NCBI GenBank assembly: GCA_005879775.1
Contig: VBJX01000011.1
Location: 1 to 20,288 of the forward strand
Source of the DNA: Chloroflexota bacterium
GTDB taxonomy: Bacteria > Chloroflexota > Limnocylindria > QHBO01
Reading direction: 5' to 3'
Length of the DNA stretch: 20,288 nucleotides
Shown here: positions 1-7,386 of the stretch, in pieces
How positions within the stretch are numbered: the first letter of the stretch is position 1
How the letters are laid out: every line of letters starts with the position of its first letter
Position numbers and translations under genes: made by a program
The notes under the pieces: generated by a model
Told to the model about the DNA's origin: nothing
The model's input: only the letters and a program-made list of their open reading frames with translations
Database searches by the model: none

Positions 1-752
1 TCTTCATGCCCTTTCACAAGGAACCAAACTTCTTCGGCGAGGACCTGACCCGCCACTACGGCCGCTTGAGCCGCGCTGAATATCTCGCCCTGTTCCGTAA
101 CGCGAAACCTGGCCAGCGCGTTGGCGAGGCGTCGACCTGGTACCTGTACTCATCGACCGCCGCCCGGGAGATCGCCGACTTCTCGCCCGGCGCCCAGATC
201 ATCGTGCTGCTGCGAAACCCGGTCGACGTGATGTACGCCCAGCACAGCCAGCTTCTCTTTCGGGCCGACGAGACGCTGACAGATTTCGAGGCTGCCCTGG
301 AGGCGGAGGACGCCCGTCGGCGCAACGCCGAGCCGGTGCTGCCACCCGCCAGGCCCGAGACGCTCTTCTATCGTCACAGCGTCCACTTTGCGGAGCAGAT
401 CGAGCGCTACATCGACTGCTTCGGTCGAAGCAGGGTTCAGGTCGTCCTCTTCGAGGACCTCATCACCGACACGGCCCTGCCCCCACACAACCAGAACAGG
501 CGCGTCCGCTTCGGCCCCATCCAGCGCCTGATCTTTCGACCACCCGGCCCGTTGCTCGGCGCCGCCCGTCGCCTGCGGCGCTATCGGCTCGTCCATCGGC
601 TGCGCGAAGGCGTCCTCCGCCTCAACAGTCGCGCCGAGAAGCGGCCGGCGCTGAATCCAGCTCTCCGCCGCAAGCTCCTGGCAGAGTTCGCACCGGAGAT
701 CGAGCGGCTGTCGTTGATCATCGGCCGCGACCTGTCGGCGTGGCAGGCGTGA
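1..752 (+). CDS. Sulfotransferase, 5'-truncated by window edge
   Basis: PAPS-dependent sulfotransferase, probably acting on a glycan or other cell-surface acceptor. The frame is already open at base 3 and reads the segment that normally follows the 5'-phosphosulfate-binding loop (K-E-P-N-F-F-G), so the loop itself lies left of the window. The 3'-phosphate-binding strand is visible (LLRNPVDVMY, Arg codon at 213). Compared with the next gene, which is clearly homologous over the whole length, it lacks about 19 residues between the FEDL segment (near 450-465) and the C-terminal basic region; the frame is kept. The missing part covers the helix and FLG-type segment present in the neighbour. It ends in a TGA that overlaps the start of the next gene, so the two are cotranscribed. 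Family call is firm; activity of this shortened copy is uncertain. Confidence 0.85.
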   Translation, partial: FMPFHKEPNFFGEDLTRHYGRLSRAEYLALFRNAKPGQRVGEASTWYLYSSTAAREIADFSPGAQIIVLLRNPVDVMYAQHSQLLFRADETLTDFEAALEAEDARRRNAEPVLPPARPETLFYRHSVHFAEQIERYIDCFGRSRVQVVLFEDLITDTALPPHNQNRRVRFGPIQRLIFRPPGPLLGAARRLRRYRLVHRLREGVLRLNSRAEKRPALNPALRRKLLAEFAPEIERLSLIIGRDLSAWQA

Positions 753-1672
753 ACTCCGACCTCCGTCCGGATTTCTTCCTCGTTGGAGCTCCGAAATGCG
801 GCACCACGGCAATGGCGGCCTACCTGGGACGCCACCCGCAGATCTTCATGCCGGTCGCCAAGGAGCTGCTCTACTTCGGCTCTGATCTCGAAACACGTCG
901 ACGACGTCCCACGCCCGCCGAATACCTGGCGCTCTTTTCGGGAGCTGACGGGGCCCGTCGTATCGGGGAAGCATCGGCCGGCTATCTCTACTCTGAGCGC
1001 GCGCCGGCCGAGATCCTGGCGTTCAAACCGTCGGCCGATATTCTCATCATGCTGCGCGACCCGATCGAAATGATGCAGTCGTACCACGCCCAACAGCTGT
1101 ACATGGCCCAGGAGGACCTCGAGGATCTCGAAACGGCCCTCGAGGCCGAGGCCGACCGGGCGCGCGGCCGTCGCATCCCACCGGGTGCCACGGCGCCATA
1201 CGGGCTCCAGTACCGTCGGATGGCCCGATTCGCTCCGAATGTCGCGCGCTACCTGGACGCCTTCGGCGAGAGCCACGTGCACATCGTTCTGTACGACGAT
1301 CTCCGCGCGGACGCGGCCGCTGCCTACGCCGAGGTCGTGCGCTTCCTCGGCTGCGATCCCTCCTTCGTCCCGGACCTTCCCGTCGTGAACGCCCGAAAGG
1401 GAGTGCGCAGCCCGAGGCTGCAGCGCCTCGTTCGCAACCCGCCTGCCATCCTCGGCAGCGTCGGGAGGCTGCTGCCGATGAGCGCTCGGGTCCGCCTCCG
1501 GAAGGCGCTGTACGGCCTCAACACCCGTCGTGCGGACCAGTCGCCGATAAGCGATGAGCTGCGAGCACGCCTGCGCGCCGAGTTCGCGCCTGACGTTCGG
1601 GAGCTCTCCACGCTCATCCACCGCGACCTCAGCTCCTGGCTCCCCCACGAGACGCACCCGCAGCCCGCGTGA
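749..1672 (+). CDS. Sulfotransferase (second tandem copy)
   Basis: PAPS-dependent sulfotransferase of the P-loop sulfotransferase superfamily, about 307 residues. The 5'-phosphosulfate loop GAPKCGTTA is at residues 13-21 and the 3'-phosphate-binding strand LIMLRDP has its Arg at residue 103; both are intact. The typical KE..YFG segment follows the loop. The chosen GTG at 749 overlaps the upstream stop as GTGA; another in-frame GTG at 740 would add three residues. The downstream glycosyltransferase starts inside this gene's stop codon, so three genes form a translationally coupled unit. Homology to the upstream gene along its length indicates an old tandem duplication, since the two have diverged considerably. 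Acceptor is unknown; pairing with a glycosyltransferase suggests a sulfated glycan. Confidence 0.9.
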   Translation: MNSDLRPDFFLVGAPKCGTTAMAAYLGRHPQIFMPVAKELLYFGSDLETRRRRPTPAEYLALFSGADGARRIGEASAGYLYSERAPAEILAFKPSADILIMLRDPIEMMQSYHAQQLYMAQEDLEDLETALEAEADRARGRRIPPGATAPYGLQYRRMARFAPNVARYLDAFGESHVHIVLYDDLRADAAAAYAEVVRFLGCDPSFVPDLPVVNARKGVRSPRLQRLVRNPPAILGSVGRLLPMSARVRLRKALYGLNTRRADQSPISDELRARLRAEFAPDVRELSTLIHRDLSSWLPHETHPQPA

Positions 1673-2700
1673 CGAACGAGACCAGGAACGAGGGACAGGC
1701 GGCCGCGCTGCGGGTCCTGTACGTCGTCTCTCGCTGGAACACCTTCACGAAGATCGATCGCGAAGCGCTCGCAGAGCGGTTCGACGTCCGCGACTACTAC
1801 CAGCCGGGAACGATCCCCAGGCTTTGGGACCTGATCGCCAAGCTGCGACGCACGGACGTGGTGTACGCCTGGTTCGCGTCTTGGCACTCGTTCGCGGCCG
1901 TCGCGCTGGCGCGCCTCCTCGGGAAGCCGTCGGTGCTCGTCGTGGGTGGCTTTGACACCTCAAACCTGCCGGGCTACGGCTGGCAGCGCGGCACCATCCG
2001 CAGGTGGGTCAGCCGCCGCACGATGGAGCTCGCCACGCGGCTCGTCACGAATTCGCGGCACTCGCTCATGGAGATCGAAACTAACGTCGGGCTGGACCCG
2101 AAGCGAGCCGCCGTCATCTACCACGGCCTCGCGGACCGCTTCGCTGACCCGGGTGAGCAGGCCCGTGACCGCCTGGTGCTCAGCGTTGGCGTGGTCCGCA
2201 AGGAGAATCTGTGGCGCAAGGGGCACCTCTCGTTCGTCCGCGCCGCGGCACAGCTGCCGGACGTTCAATTCGTCCTGGCAGGAAGGTGGCTCGACGATGC
2301 GATCGACGTGCTTCGGCGTGAGGCGGGCGAGAACGTCGACTTCCCCGGGTACCTCCCGGACGACGGCCTCGACCACCTCTTCCGACGAGCCGCCGTCTAC
2401 GTGCAGGCATCCCGCCACGAGGGGTTCGGCCTCTCGCTCGCGGAGGCAATGCTCGCCGGATGCGTGCCGGTGGTCACCGATGCCGGTGCCCTCCCTGAGG
2501 TGGTTGGAGACGTCGGGGTCATGATCGCCGAGCCAACGCCGGAGCTCATCGCTGATGGAGTACGTCGCGCGCTCGAGATCGGACGGCAAGAAGGCGCGCG
2601 AGCGCGTGCACGGGTGCTCGAGAAGTTCCCGCTGCGCCCGCGGGCGGAAGGCCTCTGGCGGGAAGTCGATGCTGCCGGGAGGGGCGAGAGGAGTGGGTAG
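1669..2700 (+). CDS. Glycosyltransferase family 4
   Basis: Retaining GT-B glycosyltransferase of 343 residues, expected to move a sugar from a nucleotide donor to a growing glycan at the cytoplasmic membrane face. The N-terminal half is the variable acceptor domain. The C-terminal Glycos_transf_1 domain begins near residue 165 (VLSVGVVRKEN), with the donor-binding E-x7-E motif EGFGLSLAE at residues 251-259 and the following VVTDAGALPEV segment typical of the family. Start is GTG overlapping the sulfotransferase stop as GTGA, so expression is coupled to the two sulfotransferases. No signal peptide or membrane segment was seen. The sugar specificity cannot be read from sequence. Its position suggests that it builds the polymer which the neighbouring sulfotransferases decorate; this is inference. 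Confidence 0.9.
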   Translation: MTNETRNEGQAAALRVLYVVSRWNTFTKIDREALAERFDVRDYYQPGTIPRLWDLIAKLRRTDVVYAWFASWHSFAAVALARLLGKPSVLVVGGFDTSNLPGYGWQRGTIRRWVSRRTMELATRLVTNSRHSLMEIETNVGLDPKRAAVIYHGLADRFADPGEQARDRLVLSVGVVRKENLWRKGHLSFVRAAAQLPDVQFVLAGRWLDDAIDVLRREAGENVDFPGYLPDDGLDHLFRRAAVYVQASRHEGFGLSLAEAMLAGCVPVVTDAGALPEVVGDVGVMIAEPTPELIADGVRRALEIGRQEGARARARVLEKFPLRPRAEGLWREVDAAGRGERSG

Positions 2701-2886
2701 GTCCCAGCAAGTAGAATCTCGTCCCGATCCCATGCGTGTCGATGCTGCTCGACGCGGTCAGCCGGCGTGACGTCACATTGCTCGCCCGGATAGGTTAGGG
2801 AGTTCCCATGCCGCCTGATCTTTGATCCCGTGTCATTGGCAGCGGTCGGTCTGCGTCAAACGGGGCGCCCTTGTAGGCTTGGCGCA
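2701..2886 (+). other. 186-bp intergenic region with palindrome and micro-ORF
   Basis: Gap between the glycosyltransferase and the third sulfotransferase. It holds a perfect 10-bp palindrome GTGACGTCAC at 2767-2776, and a five-codon frame (Met-Pro-Pro-Asp-Leu-stop) at 2808-2825 preceded at 5 nt by GGGAG (2798-2802). A -10-like TAGGCT lies 7 nt before the next gene. No hairpin followed by a T-run was seen, so no clear terminator for the upstream operon. The regulatory meaning of the palindrome is unproven. Confidence 0.35.
2874..2879 (+). promoter_or_regulatory. -10 hexamer TAGGCT, leaderless-type spacing
   Basis: TAGGCT fits TAnnnT and ends 7 nt before the ATG at 2887, so a transcript would begin at or beside the start codon. 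No Shine-Dalgarno is visible and no convincing -35 was found. It supports starting the sulfotransferase at 2887 rather than at the upstream in-frame GTG at 2830. Confidence 0.45.
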
Positions 2887-3660
2887 ATGATCATCAGCCA
2901 CCGCCACCGCTACGTCTTCATCGAGGTGCCCCGCACCGGGTCGACTGCCATCAGCGCCGAGCTGCGGGAGAACTACGATGGGCACGACGCCCTGCGGAAG
3001 CACGCCTCGTATCGGGACTTCCTGCGTGTTGCCTCCGATGATGAGCGCGAGTACTTCACGTTCTCAGCCGTCCGGAATCCACTCGACGTGGCCGTGACAC
3101 GCTACATACGACTCAAGGACGATGTCCAGCAGCTCTATCACGATCCTCGCAAGGTGGCGTATCGAAACTCGATCTCCTCGCGCCTCGAACGGCGGATCCA
3201 CGCCTGGGTGCAGGGGAGCGGAGCCGATTTCGAACGCTTCCTGCGGCGCTGGTATCTGCTTCCATACGACACCTGGACGACCCTCGACCACCGTCGGATG
3301 AACGCGACGTTGCGCTTCGAGACCCTCAGGGCCGATTTCCAGGCCACACTGAGGCAGATGGGCATTCCTCCGGTGAGGGAATTGCCCGTGCGCAACGCCA
3401 CACCCGGCCGCGACGAGGATTGGGCGAGCCATTACACCCCCGCAGCGATTCGCCGAGCCGTCTGGGTGTTCGGTCCGTACATGGAAGAGTGGGGCTATTC
3501 GTTCCCCGCCTCGTGGGGCCGGGTCCGTGTTCCCTGGTGGAGTCGTCTCCTCTATCGCGTCGCGCACGGTGTCCGGAGCGTCTACTGGAACCACCTGCGC
3601 TTCGGCGACTACGTGCAACGGAGGCCAGGAGGCGCCGTCGCCATCCCGCGAGACCAGTAG
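2887..3660 (+). CDS. Sulfotransferase family 2-like protein
   Basis: Third sulfotransferase, 257 residues, of a different subfamily from the tandem pair. It resembles Sulfotransfer_2-type enzymes that sulfate carbohydrates: the protein starts almost at once with the P-loop strand (MIISHRHRYVFIEVPRTGST), the PRTGST loop being the 5'-phosphosulfate site. FTFSAVRNPLDVAVTRY near residues 58-74 is the 3'-phosphate site. The start at ATG 2887 gives the family's usual N-terminus; an in-frame GTG at 2830 would add 19 unrelated residues. A TAGGCT hexamer 7 nt upstream suggests a leaderless transcript. The gene converges on nrnA with only 11 nt between stops. Acceptor unknown. Confidence 0.85.
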   Translation: MIISHRHRYVFIEVPRTGSTAISAELRENYDGHDALRKHASYRDFLRVASDDEREYFTFSAVRNPLDVAVTRYIRLKDDVQQLYHDPRKVAYRNSISSRLERRIHAWVQGSGADFERFLRRWYLLPYDTWTTLDHRRMNATLRFETLRADFQATLRQMGIPPVRELPVRNATPGRDEDWASHYTPAAIRRAVWVFGPYMEEWGYSFPASWGRVRVPWWSRLLYRVAHGVRSVYWNHLRFGDYVQRRPGGAVAIPRDQ

Positions 3661-3671
3661 GCGTCGCTCGC

Positions 3672-4673
3672 CTAGCTGAGTTCGATGGCCTTTACGATCT
3701 CCTGCAGGGCTTCCGCCGCGGCGAGCGGCACAGAGCAGCCCGCCCGACGCACATGCCCTCCTCCGCCAAAGCGGGCCGCGAGCCGGGTGGCGTCTACGGC
3801 GTCCGTGGTCCGAATGCTGACTCGCGTCTCTGATGGCCCGAGCTCGCGCAGCAGCAGCGTGACCGCCGCTCCCTTCGCCCGGGTGAGGAACTCGGCGAGG
3901 CCGTCAGCGTCGTGTTGCCGCGTCCCGGTCTCATCCAGCATCGCCTGCGTCAGCGTGGCATACACGATCTGTCCATCCGCGGCCCGGCCCATCCCGGCCA
4001 GCATCTTCCCCCACAGGGCCAGGGTGGGGTAGGGCAGCTCGGAGAGGATCGACCGGTGGATCAGGGCAAGCGGTCCTCCTGCGTCCACCAGGCGGGCCGC
4101 GATGCGCAGGGTGTCTCCGGATGTCGCATGGTCCGAGAACCCGTTGCTGTCACGGAGGATGCCGGTCAACAGGGCCGTGGCGAGAGGGGCATCGAGCTCG
4201 AGATCCAGCTCGTCCACCAGGTGGACGAGCACTTCGCATGTCGCGACTGCAGTCGGGTCCACCAGGTTCAGATGGCCAAAGCCGTTGTTGCTGATGTGGT
4301 GGTCGATGTTGAGCAGCGTCGCACGCGCGAACCAGTCGGCCTGCTCTCGGACGATCCGCCCCACCCGTTCACGCGTGGCGGCGTCGCACAGCACGGCAAG
4401 GCCAGGCTCTAGGGCAGGATGCGTTCGCACCTCGGAGATGCCTGGCAGGAATGCGAAGACCGGCGGAATGCCGTCGATGCTCACGACCTCCGCCTGCGCG
4501 CCGAGACGCTCGGCCATCAGTTTGACCGCAACGGCGGCGCCGATGGTGTCCGCATCCGGGTTCTCGTGGCAGATGGCGGTGACGTGGCGGGCAGCCTTCA
4601 ACGCCGCGGCAATCTCGCCCAGCTGGGCCGTCGGATTGCCGGCCAGCTTTTCCGCCGCAGTCGCCATCGCCAT
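3672..4673 (-). CDS. nrnA: DHH/DHHA1 phosphoesterase, NrnA-like (nanoRNase / PAP phosphatase)
   Basis: Cytoplasmic DHH-family phosphoesterase of about 333 residues. Members of the NrnA group degrade short oligoribonucleotides and, in several bacteria, dephosphorylate 3'-phosphoadenosine 5'-phosphate (PAP) to AMP. Visible motifs are HENPDAD (residues 36-42, metal-binding Asp pair), IDHH in the DHH segment, and the C-terminal DHHA1 substrate motif FGGGGH followed by RRAGCS. Two in-frame ATGs, at 4673 and 4667, follow AGGAAAGG; SD spacing slightly favours 4667. Much longer upstream extension is open but would run into the divergent sat gene and looks unlike this family. A PAP-hydrolysing enzyme makes sense here because three sulfotransferases and PAPS synthesis genes flank it. 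Its actual substrate preference cannot be read from sequence. Confidence 0.9.
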   Translation of the reverse strand: MAMATAAEKLAGNPTAQLGEIAAALKAARHVTAICHENPDADTIGAAVAVKLMAERLGAQAEVVSIDGIPPVFAFLPGISEVRTHPALEPGLAVLCDAATRERVGRIVREQADWFARATLLNIDHHISNNGFGHLNLVDPTAVATCEVLVHLVDELDLELDAPLATALLTGILRDSNGFSDHATSGDTLRIAARLVDAGGPLALIHRSILSELPYPTLALWGKMLAGMGRAADGQIVYATLTQAMLDETGTRQHDADGLAEFLTRAKGAAVTLLLRELGPSETRVSIRTTDAVDATRLAARFGGGGHVRRAGCSVPLAAAEALQEIVKAIELS

Positions 4674-4708
4674 CCTTTCCTGCTCGGCCGTCTCGGATGC
4701 GCCGCACG

Positions 4709-4714
4709 ATTGTA
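4709..4714 (-). promoter_or_regulatory. -10-like TACAAT for nrnA
   Basis: On the minus strand TACAAT matches the consensus -10 at five of six positions and lies about 35-40 nt before the nrnA start, leaving room for a leader that carries the AGGAAAGG ribosome site. No good -35 was found. Confidence 0.35.
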
Positions 4715-4739
4715 TGCACTGCCATCCGCCGGGGGACGG

Positions 4740-4745
4740 TATCAT
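4740..4745 (+). promoter_or_regulatory. -10-like TATCAT for sat
   Basis: TATCAT matches the consensus at five of six positions and lies 25 nt before the sat start. Transcription from about 4752 would include the strong ribosome site at 4757-4764. The divergent nrnA promoter candidate is about 26 bp away, so both genes would share this 97-bp control region. No clear -35. Confidence 0.35.
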
Positions 4746-4756
4746 CGAGGCACCCC

Positions 4757-4764
4757 AGGAGGAG
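4757..4764 (+). promoter_or_regulatory. Strong ribosome binding site deciding the sat start
   Basis: AGGAGGAG sits 6 nt before GTG 4771. It fixes the sat start there although the frame stays open for more than 600 nt upstream, across the antisense of nrnA. Confidence 0.8.
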
Positions 4765-4770
4765 ACCGTA

Positions 4771-5955
4771 GTGTCCATCGCTGCCCCGATTGCCCCGCAC
4801 GGGGGCGCCCTCATCGACCGCGTGCTGACCGGCACGGCGCGGGCTGCCGCCCTCGGCCGCGCGGAGGGCCTGCCCAGCGTGACGTTGGGGAGCGTCTCCC
4901 TTTCGGACCTGGAGCTGATCGGGAATGGCGCCTTCAGCCCGCTCACCGGCTTCCTGGGATCGGCCGACTACCACTCGGTCCTCGACGAGATGCGCCTGCA
5001 CACAGGACTGCCGTGGTCGATCCCGATCATGCTCGCGGTCTCGGCGGACGAGGCGCGGCGCCTGGCGATCGGCTCGGAGGTCGCCCTGCGCGACGAGGGA
5101 GGGCGGACCGTCGGGATCCTGGAGCTGGCCGAAACGTTCACCTGCGAGAAGGCCGATGAGGCCCAGCGGGTGTTCGGCACGACCGAGGACGCGCATCCGG
5201 GCGTGGCACGCATCCATGCCGGGGGCGACACCTACCTGGCGGGCGACGTGTGGGTCCTCGACGGGCCGATCGATCCCCCGTTCGCCGAGCACCGCCGCAC
5301 GCCGGCCGAGACGCGCGCCATCTTCGCCGAGCGGGGCTGGCAGCGCGTCGTCGGCTTCCAGACGCGCAACCCGATCCACCGCGCCCACGAGTACCTCACC
5401 AAGGTCGCCCTGGAGGTGGTCGACGGGCTCCTGGTGCACCCCCTGGTAGGCGACACGAAGTCGGACGACATCCCCGCCGATGTTCGGATGCGTGCCTACC
5501 GGACGCTCCTCGCCGACTACTACCCCGAGTCGCGCACTCTCCTCTCGGTCTATCCGGCCGCGATGCGTTACGGCGGCCCTCGCGAGGCGATCTTCCACGC
5601 CATCGCGCGCAAGAACTACGGCTGCACCCATTTCATCGTGGGACGCGACCATGCCGGCGTGGGCAGCTACTACGGCACCTATGACGCGCAGAAGATCTTC
5701 GACCGCTTCGACCCGCTGGAGCTGGGGATCACGCCGCTCTTCTTCGAGCACACCTTCTGGTGCCATGCCTGTGAGGGGATGGCCTCCTACAAGACCTGCC
5801 CCCATGGCGACGAGCAGCACCTGATCCTCTCCGGCACCAAGGTCCGCGAGCTCCTCTCCGCAGGAGAGATGCCGCCGGCCGAGTTCAGCCGGCCGGAGGT
5901 GGCAGAGATCCTGATCGACGCCTACCGAACGCCCGCCGGCGCCACCAACCGATGA
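4771..5955 (+). CDS. sat: Sulfate adenylyltransferase (ATP sulfurylase)
   Basis: Makes adenosine 5'-phosphosulfate (APS) and pyrophosphate from ATP and sulfate, the first step of sulfate activation. 394 residues, the usual length for the homomeric single-domain Sat, not the CysDN type. The PUA-like N-terminal domain (SLSDLELIGNGAFSPLTGF) is followed by the catalytic domain with QTRNPIHRAHE starting at residue 197 (the HxxH-containing ATP/sulfate motif), GRDHAGVG, and the C-terminal LSGTKVRELL segment. A cysteine/histidine-rich patch (WCHACEGMASYKTCPHG) is the likely Zn-binding loop seen in many bacterial and archaeal Sat proteins. GTG start with a strong ribosome site. The cysC start overlaps its stop as ATGA, so the two PAPS-forming steps are coupled. 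Confidence 0.95.
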   Translation: MSIAAPIAPHGGALIDRVLTGTARAAALGRAEGLPSVTLGSVSLSDLELIGNGAFSPLTGFLGSADYHSVLDEMRLHTGLPWSIPIMLAVSADEARRLAIGSEVALRDEGGRTVGILELAETFTCEKADEAQRVFGTTEDAHPGVARIHAGGDTYLAGDVWVLDGPIDPPFAEHRRTPAETRAIFAERGWQRVVGFQTRNPIHRAHEYLTKVALEVVDGLLVHPLVGDTKSDDIPADVRMRAYRTLLADYYPESRTLLSVYPAAMRYGGPREAIFHAIARKNYGCTHFIVGRDHAGVGSYYGTYDAQKIFDRFDPLELGITPLFFEHTFWCHACEGMASYKTCPHGDEQHLILSGTKVRELLSAGEMPPAEFSRPEVAEILIDAYRTPAGATNR

Positions 5956-6545
5956 CCGAGATCCACCTGGGCGGTGGGGTCGGAACCAGGCCGGAGCATG
6001 AGAGCACCGGCTTCACGATCTGGTTCACCGGGCTCTCCGGTTCGGGCAAGAGCACCATCACCGCCCTCCTGGAGCGCGACCTGCGAGCCCGCGGCCACAA
6101 GGTAGAGGTGCTCGACGGCGACGTGGTACGCACGCATCTGTCGAAGGGGCTCGGCTTTTCCAAGGAGGACCGCGACACGAACATCCGGCGCATCGGCTGG
6201 GTGTGCGAGGTCCTCTCGCGCAACGACGTGGTGGCCATCGCCGCGGCGATCAGCCCCTACCGCGAGATCCGCAACGAGGTTCGCGCCAGCATCGGGCGCT
6301 TCGTGGAGGTCTACGTCACCGCTCCGCTCGAGGTCCTCGCCGATCGCGACGTGAAGGGGCTGTATCGCAAGGCGATGGCCGGCGAGATCAGCAACTTCAC
6401 TGGCGTCAACGACCCGTATGAGGAGCCGCTGAACCCCGAGGTGATCTGCTACTCGGACGGCAGCGAGACACCCGATCAATCCTCCGCCAAGGTGATCGCC
6501 AAGCTGCAAGAGCTGAAGTATTTGTCAAGCGGAGACGTGCGATAG
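5952..6545 (+). CDS. cysC: Adenylylsulfate kinase
   Basis: Phosphorylates APS with ATP to give PAPS, the donor for sulfotransferases. 197 residues, standard for a stand-alone CysC. Walker A GLSGSGKST is at residues 27-35, the LDGDVVR segment and GFSKEDRDTNIRR follow, and the APS-kinase motif ISPYREIRNEVR is present; the DPYEEP lid-type segment lies near the C-terminus. It starts within the sat stop codon (ATGA). No cysH-type PAPS reductase is in the window, and with three sulfotransferases nearby the PAPS is plausibly used for sulfation, although reductive assimilation elsewhere cannot be excluded. Its 3' end overlaps the convergent methyltransferase gene by 21 nt. Confidence 0.95.
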   Translation: MTEIHLGGGVGTRPEHESTGFTIWFTGLSGSGKSTITALLERDLRARGHKVEVLDGDVVRTHLSKGLGFSKEDRDTNIRRIGWVCEVLSRNDVVAIAAAISPYREIRNEVRASIGRFVEVYVTAPLEVLADRDVKGLYRKAMAGEISNFTGVNDPYEEPLNPEVICYSDGSETPDQSSAKVIAKLQELKYLSSGDVR

Positions 6546-7298
6546 TCGGATGTCCTCAGCGGTGTCGCTCCCGCTCACCTCCGTGCGGTGGCCGAACATG
6601 TAGAAATCCTTGGGAATGGTGGTGACTGCCTCTGCTCCGCGGTGATACGGATTCATCACCGTGTCGACCAGCTCCCATTCCGGAGCGTTCTCCTCTACCC
6701 AGCGCGTAAACCGTCGATGACGGACATGCGGGTTCCGCCCCTCGAGTTCAACATTGCTCGACGACACGATGACGAAACGGCGCCCGGCACTGAACAGCTG
6801 ACGCATGGTCAGGTCGTACGTCCGGTCCTCGACCAGGTGATACACGACGTCGATAGCGAGCGACAGGTCAGCGCTCAGGAACCCCGCGCGATCGGCGAAG
6901 GCCTCTGGGTCGTACAGGAGGAACGACTTGGTCGGATCATTGGCGAAGCGCTCGATGCACCGACGTAGGGCGGTCGCCGACACGTCAAGACCGAGGTATC
7001 TTGGGTAGTCGGCCAGCGCCAGCTGGACACCATCGCCGCACCCGAGCTCAATGACTGAGTGGACATCGTGAGCGCGAACGAACTCGTTGAGCAGGCGGGC
7101 CTTGAATTCCTGCACCATGTCGCGGCCCGCGGGTCCGCTGGGTCGGCCACTTCGATAGCGGTCTTCCCAATATCGGCCGGAGCCCGGGAACACGAAGCGA
7201 CGAACGCGGCGGGCCACGGAAAGTAGCGGGGGTCCCACCCACGGCAGTCCTGAGATGGTTTCGCGCAGTCGGCGATGGGACGATTGGTCTCTCACCAC
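6525..7298 (-). CDS. Class I SAM-dependent methyltransferase
   Basis: Rossmann-fold methyltransferase of 257 residues that transfers a methyl group from S-adenosylmethionine to an unknown acceptor. Motif I VIELGCGDG is at residues 82-90, preceded by YWEDRY near residue 43, and motif II is LGLDVS near residue 104; LSLAIDVVYHLVED is the motif IV region. Two tandem GTGs (7298 and 7295) can start the protein; GGAG 6 nt upstream of 7298 supports the first. The N-terminal 35 residues are basic and not obviously membrane-spanning. It overlaps cysC tail-to-tail by 21 nt. Methylation of the same glycan that is sulfated is possible from context only. Confidence 0.85.
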   Translation of the reverse strand: MVRDQSSHRRLRETISGLPWVGPPLLSVARRVRRFVFPGSGRYWEDRYRSGRPSGPAGRDMVQEFKARLLNEFVRAHDVHSVIELGCGDGVQLALADYPRYLGLDVSATALRRCIERFANDPTKSFLLYDPEAFADRAGFLSADLSLAIDVVYHLVEDRTYDLTMRQLFSAGRRFVIVSSSNVELEGRNPHVRHRRFTRWVEENAPEWELVDTVMNPYHRGAEAVTTIPKDFYMFGHRTEVSGSDTAEDIRLSHVSA

Positions 7299-7371
7299 GC
7301 ATTTCTCCGGCCGGCCACCACGGCCCAGATGATAGCCTCGATCGATGACCGCCAGCGCGAGGTCCTTTCGC

Positions 7372-7377
7372 TAGACT
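7372..7377 (+). promoter_or_regulatory. -10 hexamer TAGACT before metE
   Basis: TAGACT ends 9 nt before the metE ATG, which allows only a two- or three-base leader. The same hexamer precedes serA and the tRNA gene. The 88-bp gap is too short for a cobalamin or SAM riboswitch, and none was seen. Confidence 0.4.
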
Positions 7378-7386
7378 TCCCAGACT

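Noticed and set aside
2830..2886. Upstream GTG start for the third sulfotransferase
   Set aside because: It adds 19 residues before the P-loop strand that normally begins the protein, and the -10-like TAGGCT would fall inside the gene.
4102..4770. N-terminal extension of sat by more than 200 codons
   Set aside because: The extension is Ser/Arg-rich antisense of nrnA; a strong ribosome site and the normal family length fix the start at 4771.
4369..5820. Antisense frame opposite sat and the start of nrnA
   Set aside because: Overlaps the certain sat gene throughout and has no recognisable domain.
7299..7386. Cobalamin or SAM riboswitch before metE
   Set aside because: The gap is 88 bp, contains the promoter-like hexamer next to the ATG, and shows no conserved riboswitch boxes.
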